A stretch of DNA of 64,000 nucleotides, taken from the NCBI GenBank assembly GCA_011391125.1, contig JAABRE010000003.1:39018-103017 (forward strand), written 5' to 3'. This DNA is from Synechococcales cyanobacterium S06 (lineage in GTDB: Bacteria > Cyanobacteriota > Cyanobacteriia > Cyanobacteriales > JAABRE01). A program made the translations under genes and the position numbers. A model generated the notes under the pieces. The model saw only the letters and a program-made list of their open reading frames with translations. It had not been told where the DNA came from and did not search any database. Shown here in pieces: positions 8,929 to 18,208 of this stretch; within the stretch, counting starts at the first letter, position 1, and each line of letters opens with the position of its first letter.

Positions 8929-10746
8929 TTAAACTTGATCAGCTCTAATTTTAGCTATTTCACCTCGATAATAATTGCTCCAAAATCCTTGGTATCCTTG
9001 AGCTGAATTTAAGGAAATACTAGCCACAAAATCAAAAAATGTTTTAAATTCAGAAGCCGTAATCGGATGGCTAAATAAATAACCTTGGCCAAATTGACAT
9101 TTTTCTCGTTGTAAAAAGGTTAATTCTGCTGGTGTTTCAATACCTTTAACCCCAATATTAAGCCCTAAATCTTGAGCGATTTTTATGATTCCTTTAATTA
9201 CCGTAATACTATGAGGATTATTATTAATCTGGCTGATAAAAGAACGATCAATTTTCAAGGTATTAAAAGGTAAATTTGCTAAATAATTAAAGGAGGAATA
9301 ACCCGTTCCCAAATCATCAAGTGCTAATTTAATCCCAAATGAACTCAATTCAGACATAACTTGCTTAGTTTGTTCTAAATTATTACTTAAGACCGTTTCC
9401 GTTAGTTCTAATTCCAAACAATTGGCCTCGATACCTGTGGCTGTCAAAATATGCTTAATTACTTGACAAAAATTAGATTTAAAAAACTCAGCTTTTGAGA
9501 TATTCACTGACATTTTTAACCCAGAAATTCCTTCTTTTTTCCAGCTCGCAAGTTGCTTACAGGCCTTATTTAAAACCCATTGATCAATTGTCGAAATTAA
9601 GCCATTTCTTTCCGCAAAATTAAGAAATTCACCGGGATAAATTAATCCCAATTGAGGATGATGCCAACGAATCAAAGCTTCTAAACCAACAATTTTTCCG
9701 TTACGAAGATCAATTTGAGGCTGATAAAAAACCTCTAATTCTTTCCTTTCTAAAACATGATATAAATCATTTTCTAAGGTAAATATTCTCGCAGAAATTA
9801 ACTCCATTGTTGGTTTATAAAATTGATAATTATTACCCCCCCTTTTTTGAACTTCTTTCATGGCCACTTCAGCTTGAACTAATAATTGGTTTAAACTTTT
9901 TTTCCCATTTTGAGAGAAAGTAATACCAATACTAGGCCGAATAAATATCTCATTCTTATTAATTTCAAAAGAGGAATATAAAGTTTTAATAATATCTTGG
10001 CCGATGTGTTTGATTTCATTTAAGTCAGCCACAGGCTGACCTAAAATGGCAAAGCGATCACCTCCTAAATAAGAAATAATTGCTAATGTATCCTGATTTT
10101 CTTTAAAGAGATAATTAGATAAACGTTCAGCAATAGTTTTAATCAAATAATTACCAATCACTGATCCAAAAATACTATTAATAGAATCTAATTGTCCCAA
10201 TCCAATTAACCATAAAGGAAGAAAATTTTGCCGTTGTGCCGCCTCTTTTTGTAGATAAGAAAAGTTTTCTTGAAAGACAACTTCACTAGGAAGTCCAGTT
10301 AAATTATCATGGAATTTATAATAATCAGCTTCAAATTTATATTCTTCTATTTGTTCTTGGAATGATTCACTTAAACGAGCACTTTTTGCCAATCTAGTAT
10401 TAACAGCATCTAATAATTCTTCTGGTGTGAAAGGTTTCATCAAGTAATCATCCGCCCCTAAATTCATTCCTTGACGAATATCACCTCGATCCACTTTTGC
10501 TGTCAAAAAAATAAAAGGAATGGTGGCTGTTTTCGCATCTTGACGTAAGGCTGTAATTACGGAATAGCCATCCATTTCCGGCATCATAATATCACAAATA
10601 ATTAAATCTGGTAAATGTTTTTTAGCCATTTCTAAGCCCTCTACCCCATTACCCGCAGGCCAACTTTCAAAATCAGCGAATTCTAAAATTTGTTGAATGT
10701 TAGCTCTTATTTGTGGTTCATCTTCAATAACTAAAATCCTGGTCAT
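8929..10746 (-). CDS. REC-GGDEF-EAL response regulator with degenerate catalytic motifs
   Basis: 605 residues: receiver (1-120, D52 in CDIMMPEMDG), GGDEF-like domain (about 150-320) and EAL domain (about 335-585). The GGDEF motif reads GGDRF (228-232), and the upstream metal-binding DxD region reads GLGQLDSINSIFG, so cyclase activity is unlikely. The EAL domain keeps E356-A-L, an Asn (NISKAEF), Glu (ELTET), the DD pair (LDDLGTGYS), K498 and a Gln (GQGYLFSHP). However, the Glu expected 36 residues after that Lys is K534 (VKGIET rather than the usual AEGVET). Loss of this metal ligand predicts weak or absent c-di-GMP phosphodiesterase activity. It may act as a phosphorylation-controlled c-di-GMP or GTP binder. 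First gene of the likely operon running to 2605. Confidence 0.9.
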   Translation of the reverse strand: MTRILVIEDEPQIRANIQQILEFADFESWPAGNGVEGLEMAKKHLPDLIICDIMMPEMDGYSVITALRQDAKTATIPFIFLTAKVDRGDIRQGMNLGADDYLMKPFTPEELLDAVNTRLAKSARLSESFQEQIEEYKFEADYYKFHDNLTGLPSEVVFQENFSYLQKEAAQRQNFLPLWLIGLGQLDSINSIFGSVIGNYLIKTIAERLSNYLFKENQDTLAIISYLGGDRFAILGQPVADLNEIKHIGQDIIKTLYSSFEINKNEIFIRPSIGITFSQNGKKSLNQLLVQAEVAMKEVQKRGGNNYQFYKPTMELISARIFTLENDLYHVLERKELEVFYQPQIDLRNGKIVGLEALIRWHHPQLGLIYPGEFLNFAERNGLISTIDQWVLNKACKQLASWKKEGISGLKMSVNISKAEFFKSNFCQVIKHILTATGIEANCLELELTETVLSNNLEQTKQVMSELSSFGIKLALDDLGTGYSSFNYLANLPFNTLKIDRSFISQINNNPHSITVIKGIIKIAQDLGLNIGVKGIETPAELTFLQREKCQFGQGYLFSHPITASEFKTFFDFVASISLNSAQGYQGFWSNYYRGEIAKIRADQV

Positions 10747-11130
10747 CTTTTTAGTTTTTTTCCCCTTATTTTTATTAATCTTAAATAGTCAGTTTTGGCA
10801 ATTATTGATTATTTGAGCCAAAATTTTAAACAGATACTTAAATTTGGTATGTAATTTTAGACAAAAGTCGAGATTAATTTAATTATACTCTCAATATTGC
10901 CAAAATATTTCTCCTAAATTGGCGATTATTGGTAATACTAGAGAGTCAGTATAACGACTTAACTACTGTTTACTTTTCTGTAGCTTCTGAGTTAAATTAC
11001 GGACAAATCTCCACGGTTGAAACATCTTGTTAAAAATTTTGCTTAAAAATCTGATTTCTGTGGTAATTGTTAATTAGCAATGTGATAATCTGACCAAGTA
11101 TAATTATTAAGAATTGTGAGCAAAACTAGA
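10747..11130. other. Intergenic region, no gene seen
   Basis: AT-rich spacer between the rpmA terminator and the REC-GGDEF-EAL start. It should carry the promoter of the minus-strand signalling operon. I see no convincing ORF, tRNA or repeat. Confidence 0.5.
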
Positions 11131-11159
11131 AAAAAACACCCCATTACTGAGGTGTTTTT
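11131..11159 (-). terminator. Rho-independent terminator of rplU-rpmA
   Basis: Inverted repeat AAAACACC / GGTGTTTT with a short loop. On the minus strand it is followed by a T-run, 22 bp past the rpmA stop. The T-run on the plus strand also makes it potentially bidirectional. Confidence 0.85.
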
Positions 11160-11180
11160 CTGATGCTCAAAAGTGCTTTT

Positions 11181-11447
11181 TTAGCTTGCGACTGCAACGG
11201 GATAAACACTTATTTTACGACGAGTTTTATCTTTGTATTCAAATTTAACAACACCGTCAATTAAGGCAAATAAAGTGTCATCGTTACCACGGCCAACATT
11301 ATTGCCGGGGTGAACTTTTGTGCCACGTTGACGAATCAAGATATTGCCTGCTTTGACAACTTGACCGCCGAAACGTTTAACACCTAAGCGTTTAGAATTA
11401 GAGTCGCGACCGTTTCTTGTACTACCAGTACCCTTCTTATGAGCCAT
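11181..11447 (-). CDS. rpmA: 50S ribosomal protein bL27
   Basis: 88 residues, the normal length. It starts [16 protein letters not shown], the glycine-rich N-terminal tail of bL27 that reaches the peptidyl-transferase centre, and includes the family segment [17 protein letters not shown] strong Shine-Dalgarno (AAGGAGG) lies just upstream of the ATG. It follows rplU by 35 bp in the usual L21-L27 operon, and a terminator follows the stop. No signal for an N-terminal extension requiring cleavage (as in Firmicutes) is seen. Confidence 0.98.
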   Translation of the reverse strand: MAHKKGTGSTRNGRDSNSKRLGVKRFGGQVVKAGNILIRQRGTKVHPGNNVGRGNDDTLFALIDGVVKFEYKDKTRRKISVYPVAVAS

Positions 11448-11482
11448 TGTGTCCTCCTTAAAGTTAATGGATGATAATTAAT

Positions 11483-11866
11483 CTATTCGGCGCTATTTTC
11501 AGTTTCGGCGCTGTTTTCAGGTTGCTCCGGTGCTGTGGCAATCACATTACCGTTAACACTGATGGAATTAATCAGAAAACGGGTCATTTCTTGTCTGTGA
11601 CCGCGTTTTTTGCGGGTTTTCTTTTTAGGCTGCATTTTATAGACTAAAACCTTTTTAGCCCGCCAATGTCTTAATACTGTACCTTCTACGGTAGCACCTT
11701 CGACATAAGGTTGTCCTACCGTGATGTTATTTTCATCGTGGACCAGTAATACTTTATCAATGGTGTAATCGCTTTCTTCTTCTACAGGAAGTAATTCAAT
11801 CTCATAAAAACGACCGGGTTCAACCCGCATTTGTTTTCCACCAGTTTCGATAATCGCGTAAGTCAT
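11483..11866 (-). CDS. rplU: 50S ribosomal protein bL21
   Basis: 127 residues from the ATG at 11866 (MTYAIIETGGKQMRVEPG), the classic bL21 N-terminus. The TTG 15 bases upstream gives a non-family pentapeptide and is rejected. The core contains KVLLVHDENNITVGQPYVEGA and the basic motif KPKKKTRKKRGHRQ that contacts 23S rRNA. The last ~20 residues (PEQPENSAETENSAE) are a repetitive acidic tail that looks like a lineage extension. First gene of the rplU-rpmA operon. Confidence 0.97.
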   Translation of the reverse strand: MTYAIIETGGKQMRVEPGRFYEIELLPVEEESDYTIDKVLLVHDENNITVGQPYVEGATVEGTVLRHWRAKKVLVYKMQPKKKTRKKRGHRQEMTRFLINSISVNGNVIATAPEQPENSAETENSAE

Positions 11867-11909
11867 AGATATTTTTCTCAATAATTGGCCGTACAGGTAG
11901 CCTAAGTTT

Positions 11910-11938
11910 AGTTGACAGTTGATAGTTGATAGTTGACA
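11910..11938. repeat. Heptamer array (TTGATAG type)
   Basis: About four units of TTGATAG/TTGACAG upstream of rplU. This is the cyanobacterial STRR type, also at 14517, 18277 and 32429. The remaining spacer to sqdX shows nothing else. Confidence 0.8.
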
Positions 11939-12097
11939 AGTTTTTTTACTGATTTATAACTACTCACTACTAACTATTAATCATCATTAGTTAAATTTAG
12001 GCTTTAAAAATGTCTTAACCTGTTCCGAGCAGGATTTCGACACACAATCTCTGATTTTACCTTATTTTTACTTTAATTGTCAATGGTTAATTAACTT

Positions 12098-13231
12098 TTA
12101 AGCGGCGGCGGAAAACGAAGCAGAATAGAGAACTTCTTGGTAATAACGTTGTAATTGGGCCGTAGAGGCGGCCCAACCCCATTTTTCGGCTTCTTGACGG
12201 GCATTTTGCCGCAAAATCTCTCTTTCTGAGGAAGTCTTTAACAGACGTTGGGTGGCGGCGATCGCCCCTTGGGGGTCATGGGGCTCGAAAAGATAGCCAT
12301 TAACGCCATCGGTGACAATATCAGTAATACCACCGCTGGCAGCGGCCACCACCGGACAACCTGCGGCCATAGCTTCGAGAAGCACTAAACCGAGGGTTTC
12401 GGTGCGAGAAGGAAAAATAAAGGCATCGGCCGAAGCATAAGCCGAACCAAGTTCTAAACCGTGTAGATAACCGACAAAATGGGTATTAGTTCCGGCAAAA
12501 TGTGCCTCTAAGTCCTCCCTCCCAGGTCCATCGCCAACAATGGCCAAGCGAGAGTTGGGGATAGCTTCTAAAACTCCTTTAATTTCATCAATTTGCTTTT
12601 CGGCGGCAACTCGGCCGACATATAAAAAGAGGGGATGATCTGGGAATCCTTGGGAAAGGCGCGATCGCATTTGTTTAGTTCTTAAATGGGGTTGAAACAT
12701 TTCCGTATCAACTCCCCGTTGCCACAAATCAACCCTTTCAATGCCGTGATTTACTAATTCCTGTACCATGGCGGTAGAAGTACAAAGGTTTAATTGAGCT
12801 TGATTATGGGCAGCCTTGAGTAATTCCCACAAGAGACCTTCTAAAGCTCCTAAGCCATAATGTGATAAATACTGGGGTAAATGGGTATGATAGGAAGCAA
12901 CGAGGGGAATATTCAAGGATTTAGCGAAATAAATGCCTCCTAAGCCTAAAATAGCGGGATTAACCACATGAATCAGGTCTGGTTTAAAATCTTCTAAGAC
13001 ATGACCAATGGAAGGCCGAGGAAAAGCCATTTTCAATTCTGGATACATGGGAAGGGGAACACCAGAAACACCATAAATTTTAGCTCCCTTGTATTCAGTT
13101 AAACCACCGTCGGGACAGACGACTAACACTTGATCGCCATTTCGTTGTAAGTGTTCCACCGTGTGACGTAAGCGAGTAACAATACCGTCAACTTTAGGTA
13201 AAAATGTTTCTGTAAAAAGGGCAATGCGCAT
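12098..13231 (-). CDS. sqdX: Sulfoquinovosyltransferase SqdX (GT4 glycosyltransferase)
   Basis: 377 residues, matching the usual SqdX length. SqdX transfers sulfoquinovose from UDP-sulfoquinovose to diacylglycerol, making SQDG of the thylakoid membrane. The N-terminus (MRIALFTETFLPKVDGIVTR) and the H-V-V-N-P-A-I-L-G-L segment match SqdX-like GT-B enzymes. The C-terminal nucleotide-sugar domain shows LYVGRVAAEKQID and the GT4 E-x7-E motif in RTETLGLVLLEAMAAGCPVV. No signal peptide, as expected for a membrane-associated cytosolic enzyme. The partner sqdB is not in the window. A related GT4 enzyme cannot be fully excluded, but the N-terminal signature is strong. Confidence 0.85.
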   Translation of the reverse strand: MRIALFTETFLPKVDGIVTRLRHTVEHLQRNGDQVLVVCPDGGLTEYKGAKIYGVSGVPLPMYPELKMAFPRPSIGHVLEDFKPDLIHVVNPAILGLGGIYFAKSLNIPLVASYHTHLPQYLSHYGLGALEGLLWELLKAAHNQAQLNLCTSTAMVQELVNHGIERVDLWQRGVDTEMFQPHLRTKQMRSRLSQGFPDHPLFLYVGRVAAEKQIDEIKGVLEAIPNSRLAIVGDGPGREDLEAHFAGTNTHFVGYLHGLELGSAYASADAFIFPSRTETLGLVLLEAMAAGCPVVAAASGGITDIVTDGVNGYLFEPHDPQGAIAATQRLLKTSSEREILRQNARQEAEKWGWAASTAQLQRYYQEVLYSASFSAAA

Positions 13232-13440
13232 AAATTTAAAAGATTTTAGTTATTGTTAAAGCGTTCTTGATAGGTAAATGTATCAGACATGGAGGTATTT
13301 AGTTAAATTTTAGCCAAAGTTTAACCATTCCTTCTCAAAATATCCAGCTTTGGCTTGCAATTAATGGGCAAGTATAGTCAAAAAATTAGACTTTATTTGG
13401 CCAACTTATCAAACCATCGACTGAGCTAATAGGGAAGAGA
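13232..13440. other. Upstream region of sqdX, no gene seen
   Basis: Non-coding spacer that should hold the sqdX promoter (minus strand). Nothing recognisable up to the MITE copy at 13441. Confidence 0.4.
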
Positions 13441-13547
13441 TATAGCAGATTCGGATTAAATGAGATACAAGCCCTCACCCCCCTACCCCCCTCATCCCAA
13501 AGGGAGAGGGGGGAAAAAGAGGCAAAATATCAACTTAAAATGCTATA
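13441..13547 (+). repeat. MITE-like dispersed repeat, copy 2
   Basis: Same family as 2391-2496: TATAGCA start, GGATTAAATGAGATACAA, CCCTCACCCCCCTACCCCC core and TGCTATA end. The right third is diverged. TAATAGG heptamers follow directly (13549-13566). Confidence 0.85.
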
Positions 13548-13663
13548 ATAGGTAATAGGTAATAGGGAAGAAAAGCGAGCTATTTTTTGATCAATATTCT
13601 CAAATTTTAACCTTGTCAAGTATATAATCAAAATAGAATCTCAAATAAAATTAGTTTATTAAA

Positions 13664-14443
13664 ATGAATAAGATTATTACTATTACAATTGTTTTTGTGG
13701 CTTTAATGTCACCGTTTTATCCATTAAAAATTGCTGCTTCTGAACTGTCAACTAATTCTTCATCAGAAGCAATAGAACGGTCTGGGTCTAACTATAATTC
13801 AGAAGAATTGAAAACTTTAGCCCGTGGAATTACGGTGAAAATTTACTCAGGAAATACTTCTGGTTCAGGAATTATTATTAAAAGGAAAAATGACTTTTAT
13901 ACAGTGGTAACCAATGATCATGTGTTAAGAAAAGGTAAAAGTGATTACCGTATTAAAACCGAAGATGGTACAATTTATCCCGCTTTTATCATTCCTAATC
14001 CTAAATTTGAGCATTATGATTTAGGTTTATTAAAATTTAGCAGTAATAAGGAATATAAAATAGCCACATTAGGTAATTCTAGTAAATTACAAGCAGGAGA
14101 TCGTGTGATTGCGACTGGTTTTCCTATTACTGCGGATGTGGAAATTGATGATGGTTTTAATTTTACTGAAGGTTTAGTTACTCTGATTCCCCAAAAAGCC
14201 CTCTTAGATGGTTATCAAATTGGCTATACTAATCTGATTCAAAAGGGAATGAGTGGTGGTCCGGTGTTGAATGTAGCGGGCGAAGTTGTGGCTATTAATG
14301 GAATGCACGCTTATCCTTTGTGGGGTGATCCTTATTTATACCAAGATGGTGATCAACCTTCCCCTGAAGATAAGCAAATTATGACTCGTTCTAGTTGGGC
14401 TATTCCTATTAATACTTTTGCGCAATTAATAATTAATAATTAA
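13664..14443 (+). CDS. Secreted trypsin-like serine protease
   Basis: 259 residues with an N-terminal signal peptide (hydrophobic 5-20, likely cleavage near IAASE), so it acts in the periplasm or lumen. The chymotrypsin-fold triad is visible: His in VVTNDHVL, Asp in HYDLGLLKF and Ser in KGMSGGPVLN. There is no PDZ domain, unlike HtrA/Deg proteases (about 400 aa), so it is a minimal trypsin-like peptidase. The 3' end runs into TTAATTA heptamers, and the last residues (QLIINN) are encoded by that low-complexity sequence. No operon partner: the next gene is convergent. Substrate unknown. Confidence 0.85.
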   Translation: MNKIITITIVFVALMSPFYPLKIAASELSTNSSSEAIERSGSNYNSEELKTLARGITVKIYSGNTSGSGIIIKRKNDFYTVVTNDHVLRKGKSDYRIKTEDGTIYPAFIIPNPKFEHYDLGLLKFSSNKEYKIATLGNSSKLQAGDRVIATGFPITADVEIDDGFNFTEGLVTLIPQKALLDGYQIGYTNLIQKGMSGGPVLNVAGEVVAINGMHAYPLWGDPYLYQDGDQPSPEDKQIMTRSSWAIPINTFAQLIINN

Positions 14444-14583
14444 TTATTATTAATTATTAATTATTAATTATTAATTATCAACTAAGTAGAGGGCCATTTC
14501 AGTTATCAGTTAAAAATAACTATCAACTATCAACTATCAACTATCAACTATCAACTGTCAACTATCAACTGTCAACTATCAAC
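14444..14583. repeat. Heptamer arrays (TTAATTA then AACTATC) between convergent genes
   Basis: 14432-14478 is a period-7 TTAATTA tract. 14493-14512 is the shared element CATTTCAGTTATCAGTTA. 14517-14583 holds about nine AACTATC/AACTGTC units. The array overlaps the 3' end of the DUF815 gene and supplies its stop codon (TGA within AGTTGATAG). Confidence 0.9.
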
Positions 14584-15889
14584 TATTTATTTCTCCTTGA
14601 AAAAAGTCGATAAATTGTTTCGCTGTACGTCCTGATCTACCGTTATGACGAGTAGCCCACTGTTTGGCTTTATATTCTAAGTCAGCTTGATCGATATTAA
14701 TTCCACTTTCCTTGGCTAAATGATTCACTATTTCTAGGTAGGTGTCTTGGCTTGCTGGAGTAAAGGTCAAAGTTAGCCCAAAACGATCGCCAAAGGACAG
14801 TTTTTCCTGTACCGTATCCCAAGCGTGGATTTCCGAGTTATCTTGAAGTTGGGGGCGATCGGCAAAAAATTCCCTCACCAAATGACGACGATTAGAGGTG
14901 GCATAAACGACCACATTTTCTGGTTTCTTAGTTAAACTACCTTCTAAAACAACTTTTAAAGCTTTAAAAGAATCGTCATCTTCTTCAAAGGATAAATCAT
15001 CGACAAAAATGATAAATTTTTGGGGTAAATTAGCTAATTGTTCAGTAATAATGGGTAAGTCTTTTAATTGGGATTTATTAAGTTCAATTAATCTTAAACC
15101 TTGTGATTTATATTGGTGTAATAACGCCTTAATAAGAGAAGATTTACCAGAGCCTCTACTACCATATAATAAAACATTGAGGGCGGAATAACCAGCTAAT
15201 AAAAATTCCGTATTTTGAATTAAAGCATTTTTTTGAACTTCATAACCCACGAGGGAATTTAACTGAATGGGATCGGGATTATTAATGCCCAATAAACTAT
15301 TTTCTTGCCAACGAAACGCTCCATATTCAGCAAAAATACCCGTACCATTTTGGCGATAATATGATGCTAATTCGGGTAAAGCATCGGCCCAATTTTCATA
15401 TTTTAAGAGGAAAGTTAGCTCCTTATTTTGGATCGGTAAATCCCAAGCAATGGGATTATCTTGTAATTGGGAAGCTGTTTTGACCCATTGGCTAATCTTC
15501 TCGGTGGTACAATTATAGATATTCTGTAACGTTTGCAAATCATTTTGCACCGCAGCGATTAAAGCTTGAGGTAATTTATCTAACGAAGTTTGTTGAACCT
15601 GTAAACTGAAAGGGTTGTCATTACGTAAAATTTGTCGAATGAGATATTCTTGCCAACTTTGTTTAGTTGCGGCTAAAGTGGTAAACCAACTACCGTAAGC
15701 TTGTAAACACATGACTGAAGGTAATCTCGAAGTAGAGGTACTTTCCTCATTGCTGTGAAAAGTATTCAAGAGATTGACAAAAGCTTTTCCCACCGGATGA
15801 GCAAAAATGGATTGGTATAGTAGCAAGGAGGCTACTTGATGATTTAAAATACGACTAGAATTGATCACCGAATATTTTGGTTCTGACAT
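14579..15889 (-). CDS. DUF815-family P-loop ATPase
   Basis: 436 residues. Walker A is GSRGSGKSS within LLYGSRGSGKSSLIKALL, and Walker B is FIIFVDDLSFEEDD. Conserved downstream elements are VVYATSNRRHLV and a C-terminal segment ending NGRSGRTAKQFIDFF. This is the DUF815 (AAA+-like) family, whose cellular role is unknown. The N-terminal ~200 residues are all-helical and family-specific. The last codons (Asn-Ser-stop) come from the heptamer array at 14517-14583, so the natural C-terminus may have been replaced by repeat sequence. Confidence 0.85.
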   Translation of the reverse strand: MSEPKYSVINSSRILNHQVASLLLYQSIFAHPVGKAFVNLLNTFHSNEESTSTSRLPSVMCLQAYGSWFTTLAATKQSWQEYLIRQILRNDNPFSLQVQQTSLDKLPQALIAAVQNDLQTLQNIYNCTTEKISQWVKTASQLQDNPIAWDLPIQNKELTFLLKYENWADALPELASYYRQNGTGIFAEYGAFRWQENSLLGINNPDPIQLNSLVGYEVQKNALIQNTEFLLAGYSALNVLLYGSRGSGKSSLIKALLHQYKSQGLRLIELNKSQLKDLPIITEQLANLPQKFIIFVDDLSFEEDDDSFKALKVVLEGSLTKKPENVVVYATSNRRHLVREFFADRPQLQDNSEIHAWDTVQEKLSFGDRFGLTLTFTPASQDTYLEIVNHLAKESGINIDQADLEYKAKQWATRHNGRSGRTAKQFIDFFQGEINS

Positions 15890-16112
15890 AGCAATATATT
15901 TTAGCAGTAAATGTAAAGATAAAAAAAAGTTACATTTTGTATCCTAGCTAAGGAGTAGCGATTTTTGATCATAACAAGATTCTAATATAAGCTAATTAAG
16001 CTCAAGATAATTAATCCTTTAATTGACCAAAAAAAGGGGTTTTCGGTTTCCTCCCTTTCTCAAGGGATAAAAAAAGGATAATTCCTGATTTCAAGCTACC
16101 GAAGACCGAAAG

Positions 16113-16142
16113 TGTAGGGGTTAACGGCCGTTAACCCCTACA
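16113..16142. repeat. Perfect 30-bp palindrome (TGTAGGGGTTAACGG type)
   Basis: Half-site TGTAGGGGTTAACGG followed by its exact reverse complement. Related copies are at 48232-48261 (one mismatch) and 56882-56911 (degenerate). The rest of the 15890-16112 spacer shows a T/C-rich hairpin-like stretch but no gene. Confidence 0.95.
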
Positions 16143-16143
16143 G

Positions 16144-16180
16144 GTAACTGATAACTGATAACTGGTAACTGATAACTGAC
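16144..16180. repeat. Heptamer array (GATAACT) abutting a start codon
   Basis: About five units of TGATAACT/GGTAACT-type heptamers run directly into the ATG at 16181. No Shine-Dalgarno is left between them. Confidence 0.85.
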
Positions 16181-18127
16181 ATGACCATTGATGAAATTAT
16201 CCAAATAATAAATGTAAATATAGATAAAAATTTAACTCCCTTACAAGAGACAATTTTGCGACAAACTTGGGAGGGAAAAACTTATGCTAATATTGCTAAC
16301 GACTTACATTATAAACAAGAATATATTAGAAGAATTGCTTCTCATTTATGGAATTGTTTAACAAAAATTTGGGGATTCGAGTTAGGAAAAAATAATTTTC
16401 GCTGTACATTAGAACCAAAACAATTAACAGAAATTGAGCAGAAGTTACTGAATAAATTAGATACTCAAACGTTAATAAAATATCTAGCATACCCTGATTA
16501 TCCTTTACCCATTGATTGTCCTTTATATATTGAAAGACCACCTTTAGAAAAACTTGCTTATGAAGAAATTGTTAAACCCTGTAGTTTAATTAGAATTAAA
16601 GGCTCGGAAAAATATGGTAAGAGTTCCTTAATTTTGCGTATTTTAAATCAGGCGAAAAAATTAAATTATCAGACTGTAACCATTGATTTTCAACAAGCTG
16701 ATAAATCGGTATTTGCAAGTATCGATCAACTGTTGCGTTGGTTAAGTCTTAATATGGCTAGGGAATTAGGTGTTTTCTCAAAAATAAATGATTATTGGAA
16801 TGATGATATTGGTAGTAAAGTTAGTTGCAGTATTTATGTGCAAGTCGCCATTTTAGAACAAATTAATACTCCTTTAGTCTTAGCTTTAAACGAAGTAAAT
16901 CGACTGTTTGAATATCCCGATTTGGCTGAGGATTTTTTCTCTTTATTACGGTATTGGTATGAACAGGGAAAACAAATTAAAACTTGGGAAAAATTACGTT
17001 TAGTGGTGGCCTATTCCACCGAAATATATATTCCCATAAATCTCAATCATTCCCCTTTTAATATCGGTCTTTTGTTAAAATTAACACCTTTAAATTTAGA
17101 ACAAGTTAAAGTTTTAATGAAACGTTATGGATTAGAAAAACTTAAATTATCAGAGATGATAAATTTACTAGAAATGGTAGGAGGTCATCCTTATCTCATC
17201 CAAATAGCTTTATATAACTTATTTCAAGCTCAACAAAACCATGAAAACTTAACCTTAGAAAATATTTTAGCTAACGTTTTTTCTAATGACAGTATTTATG
17301 CTAATCACTTACAAATAATTTTGGCAAATCTCAAGCAAAATACCGAACTTAATCAGACTTTTCTCAAAATAATTAATCATCATGATAAGATTAATCGTAA
17401 TATTTTTAGTGAAAAGTTAATTGATAAATTAGATGCGATGGGTTTAATTATTTGCGATGAAAATAATATTATTCCTAGTTGTAATTTGTATGCCCAATAT
17501 TTTCAAACTAAGTTATCTCAACTTAATTTAACTTTTGAGTCAAAAATTATTTATGAATTACAGCAAGAAAACGAAGCTTTGCGTAATTTATCACAGATTG
17601 ATGAGTTAACTCAGGTTGCTAATCGTCATTATTTTAACAAGCATTTACAATATAATTGGGACAAATTAATGAGGGGAAAAAAACCTCTATCAATCATCAT
17701 CTGTGACTTAGATTTTTTGAAAATTTATAATGATAGTTATGGACTTCCAGCCGGTGATGAATGTTTAAAGCAAATTGCTAAGATTGTGCAGCAATCAGTG
17801 AGAGCTTCAAGGGATTTAATTGCTCGTTATGGTGGAGAAGAATTGGCAATTATTTTGCCGGATGCTGATGTTTATATTGCTTTTCAAATTGCGGCCAAAA
17901 TTAGAGATAAAGTGAGGGATTTAAAAATACCTCAAAGTAATAAAGTATTAGGTATTCCCCGTTTTATGACCGTTAGTTTAGGGTTAGCTACGATGATTCC
18001 TAATCAGGAAAATAATCCTGAGCAATTATTAGATGCAGCGTTGGCAGCTTTGTCTGAAGCTAAAGAAAATGGCCGAGATCAAGTAACCATTAGTTCTTTA
18101 TTTAATTATGGTTTAATTGACCATTAA
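16181..18127 (+). CDS. HTH - AAA-like ATPase - GGDEF diguanylate cyclase
   Basis: 648 residues. The N-terminal ~70 aa (LTPLQETILRQTWEGKTY...) is the helix-turn-helix found at the front of cyanobacterial vWA-MoxR-associated and AAA_35 proteins. The central AAA-like domain has a P-loop G141SEKYGKSS. Its Walker B-like strand reads LVLALNEVNRLF, with Asn237 where Asp is usual. The C-terminal GGDEF domain looks active: the metal-binding Asp in ICDLDFLKIYND and the motif GGEEL (from 551). The RxxD inhibitory site is absent (RASRD instead). Predicted role: c-di-GMP synthesis gated by a STAND-like nucleotide switch. The start codon abuts a heptamer repeat without a ribosome-binding site. A frame-blocking stop at 16166 rules out an upstream start. 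Confidence 0.85.
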   Translation: MTIDEIIQIINVNIDKNLTPLQETILRQTWEGKTYANIANDLHYKQEYIRRIASHLWNCLTKIWGFELGKNNFRCTLEPKQLTEIEQKLLNKLDTQTLIKYLAYPDYPLPIDCPLYIERPPLEKLAYEEIVKPCSLIRIKGSEKYGKSSLILRILNQAKKLNYQTVTIDFQQADKSVFASIDQLLRWLSLNMARELGVFSKINDYWNDDIGSKVSCSIYVQVAILEQINTPLVLALNEVNRLFEYPDLAEDFFSLLRYWYEQGKQIKTWEKLRLVVAYSTEIYIPINLNHSPFNIGLLLKLTPLNLEQVKVLMKRYGLEKLKLSEMINLLEMVGGHPYLIQIALYNLFQAQQNHENLTLENILANVFSNDSIYANHLQIILANLKQNTELNQTFLKIINHHDKINRNIFSEKLIDKLDAMGLIICDENNIIPSCNLYAQYFQTKLSQLNLTFESKIIYELQQENEALRNLSQIDELTQVANRHYFNKHLQYNWDKLMRGKKPLSIIICDLDFLKIYNDSYGLPAGDECLKQIAKIVQQSVRASRDLIARYGGEELAIILPDADVYIAFQIAAKIRDKVRDLKIPQSNKVLGIPRFMTVSLGLATMIPNQENNPEQLLDAALAALSEAKENGRDQVTISSLFNYGLIDH

Positions 18128-18208
18128 CAATTAATTCATAAGAATATTGAGTAAGATGCTCACACTCCCTAATTATCAATTATTAACTAGACTTCTTGCA
18201 CCAAGTCA

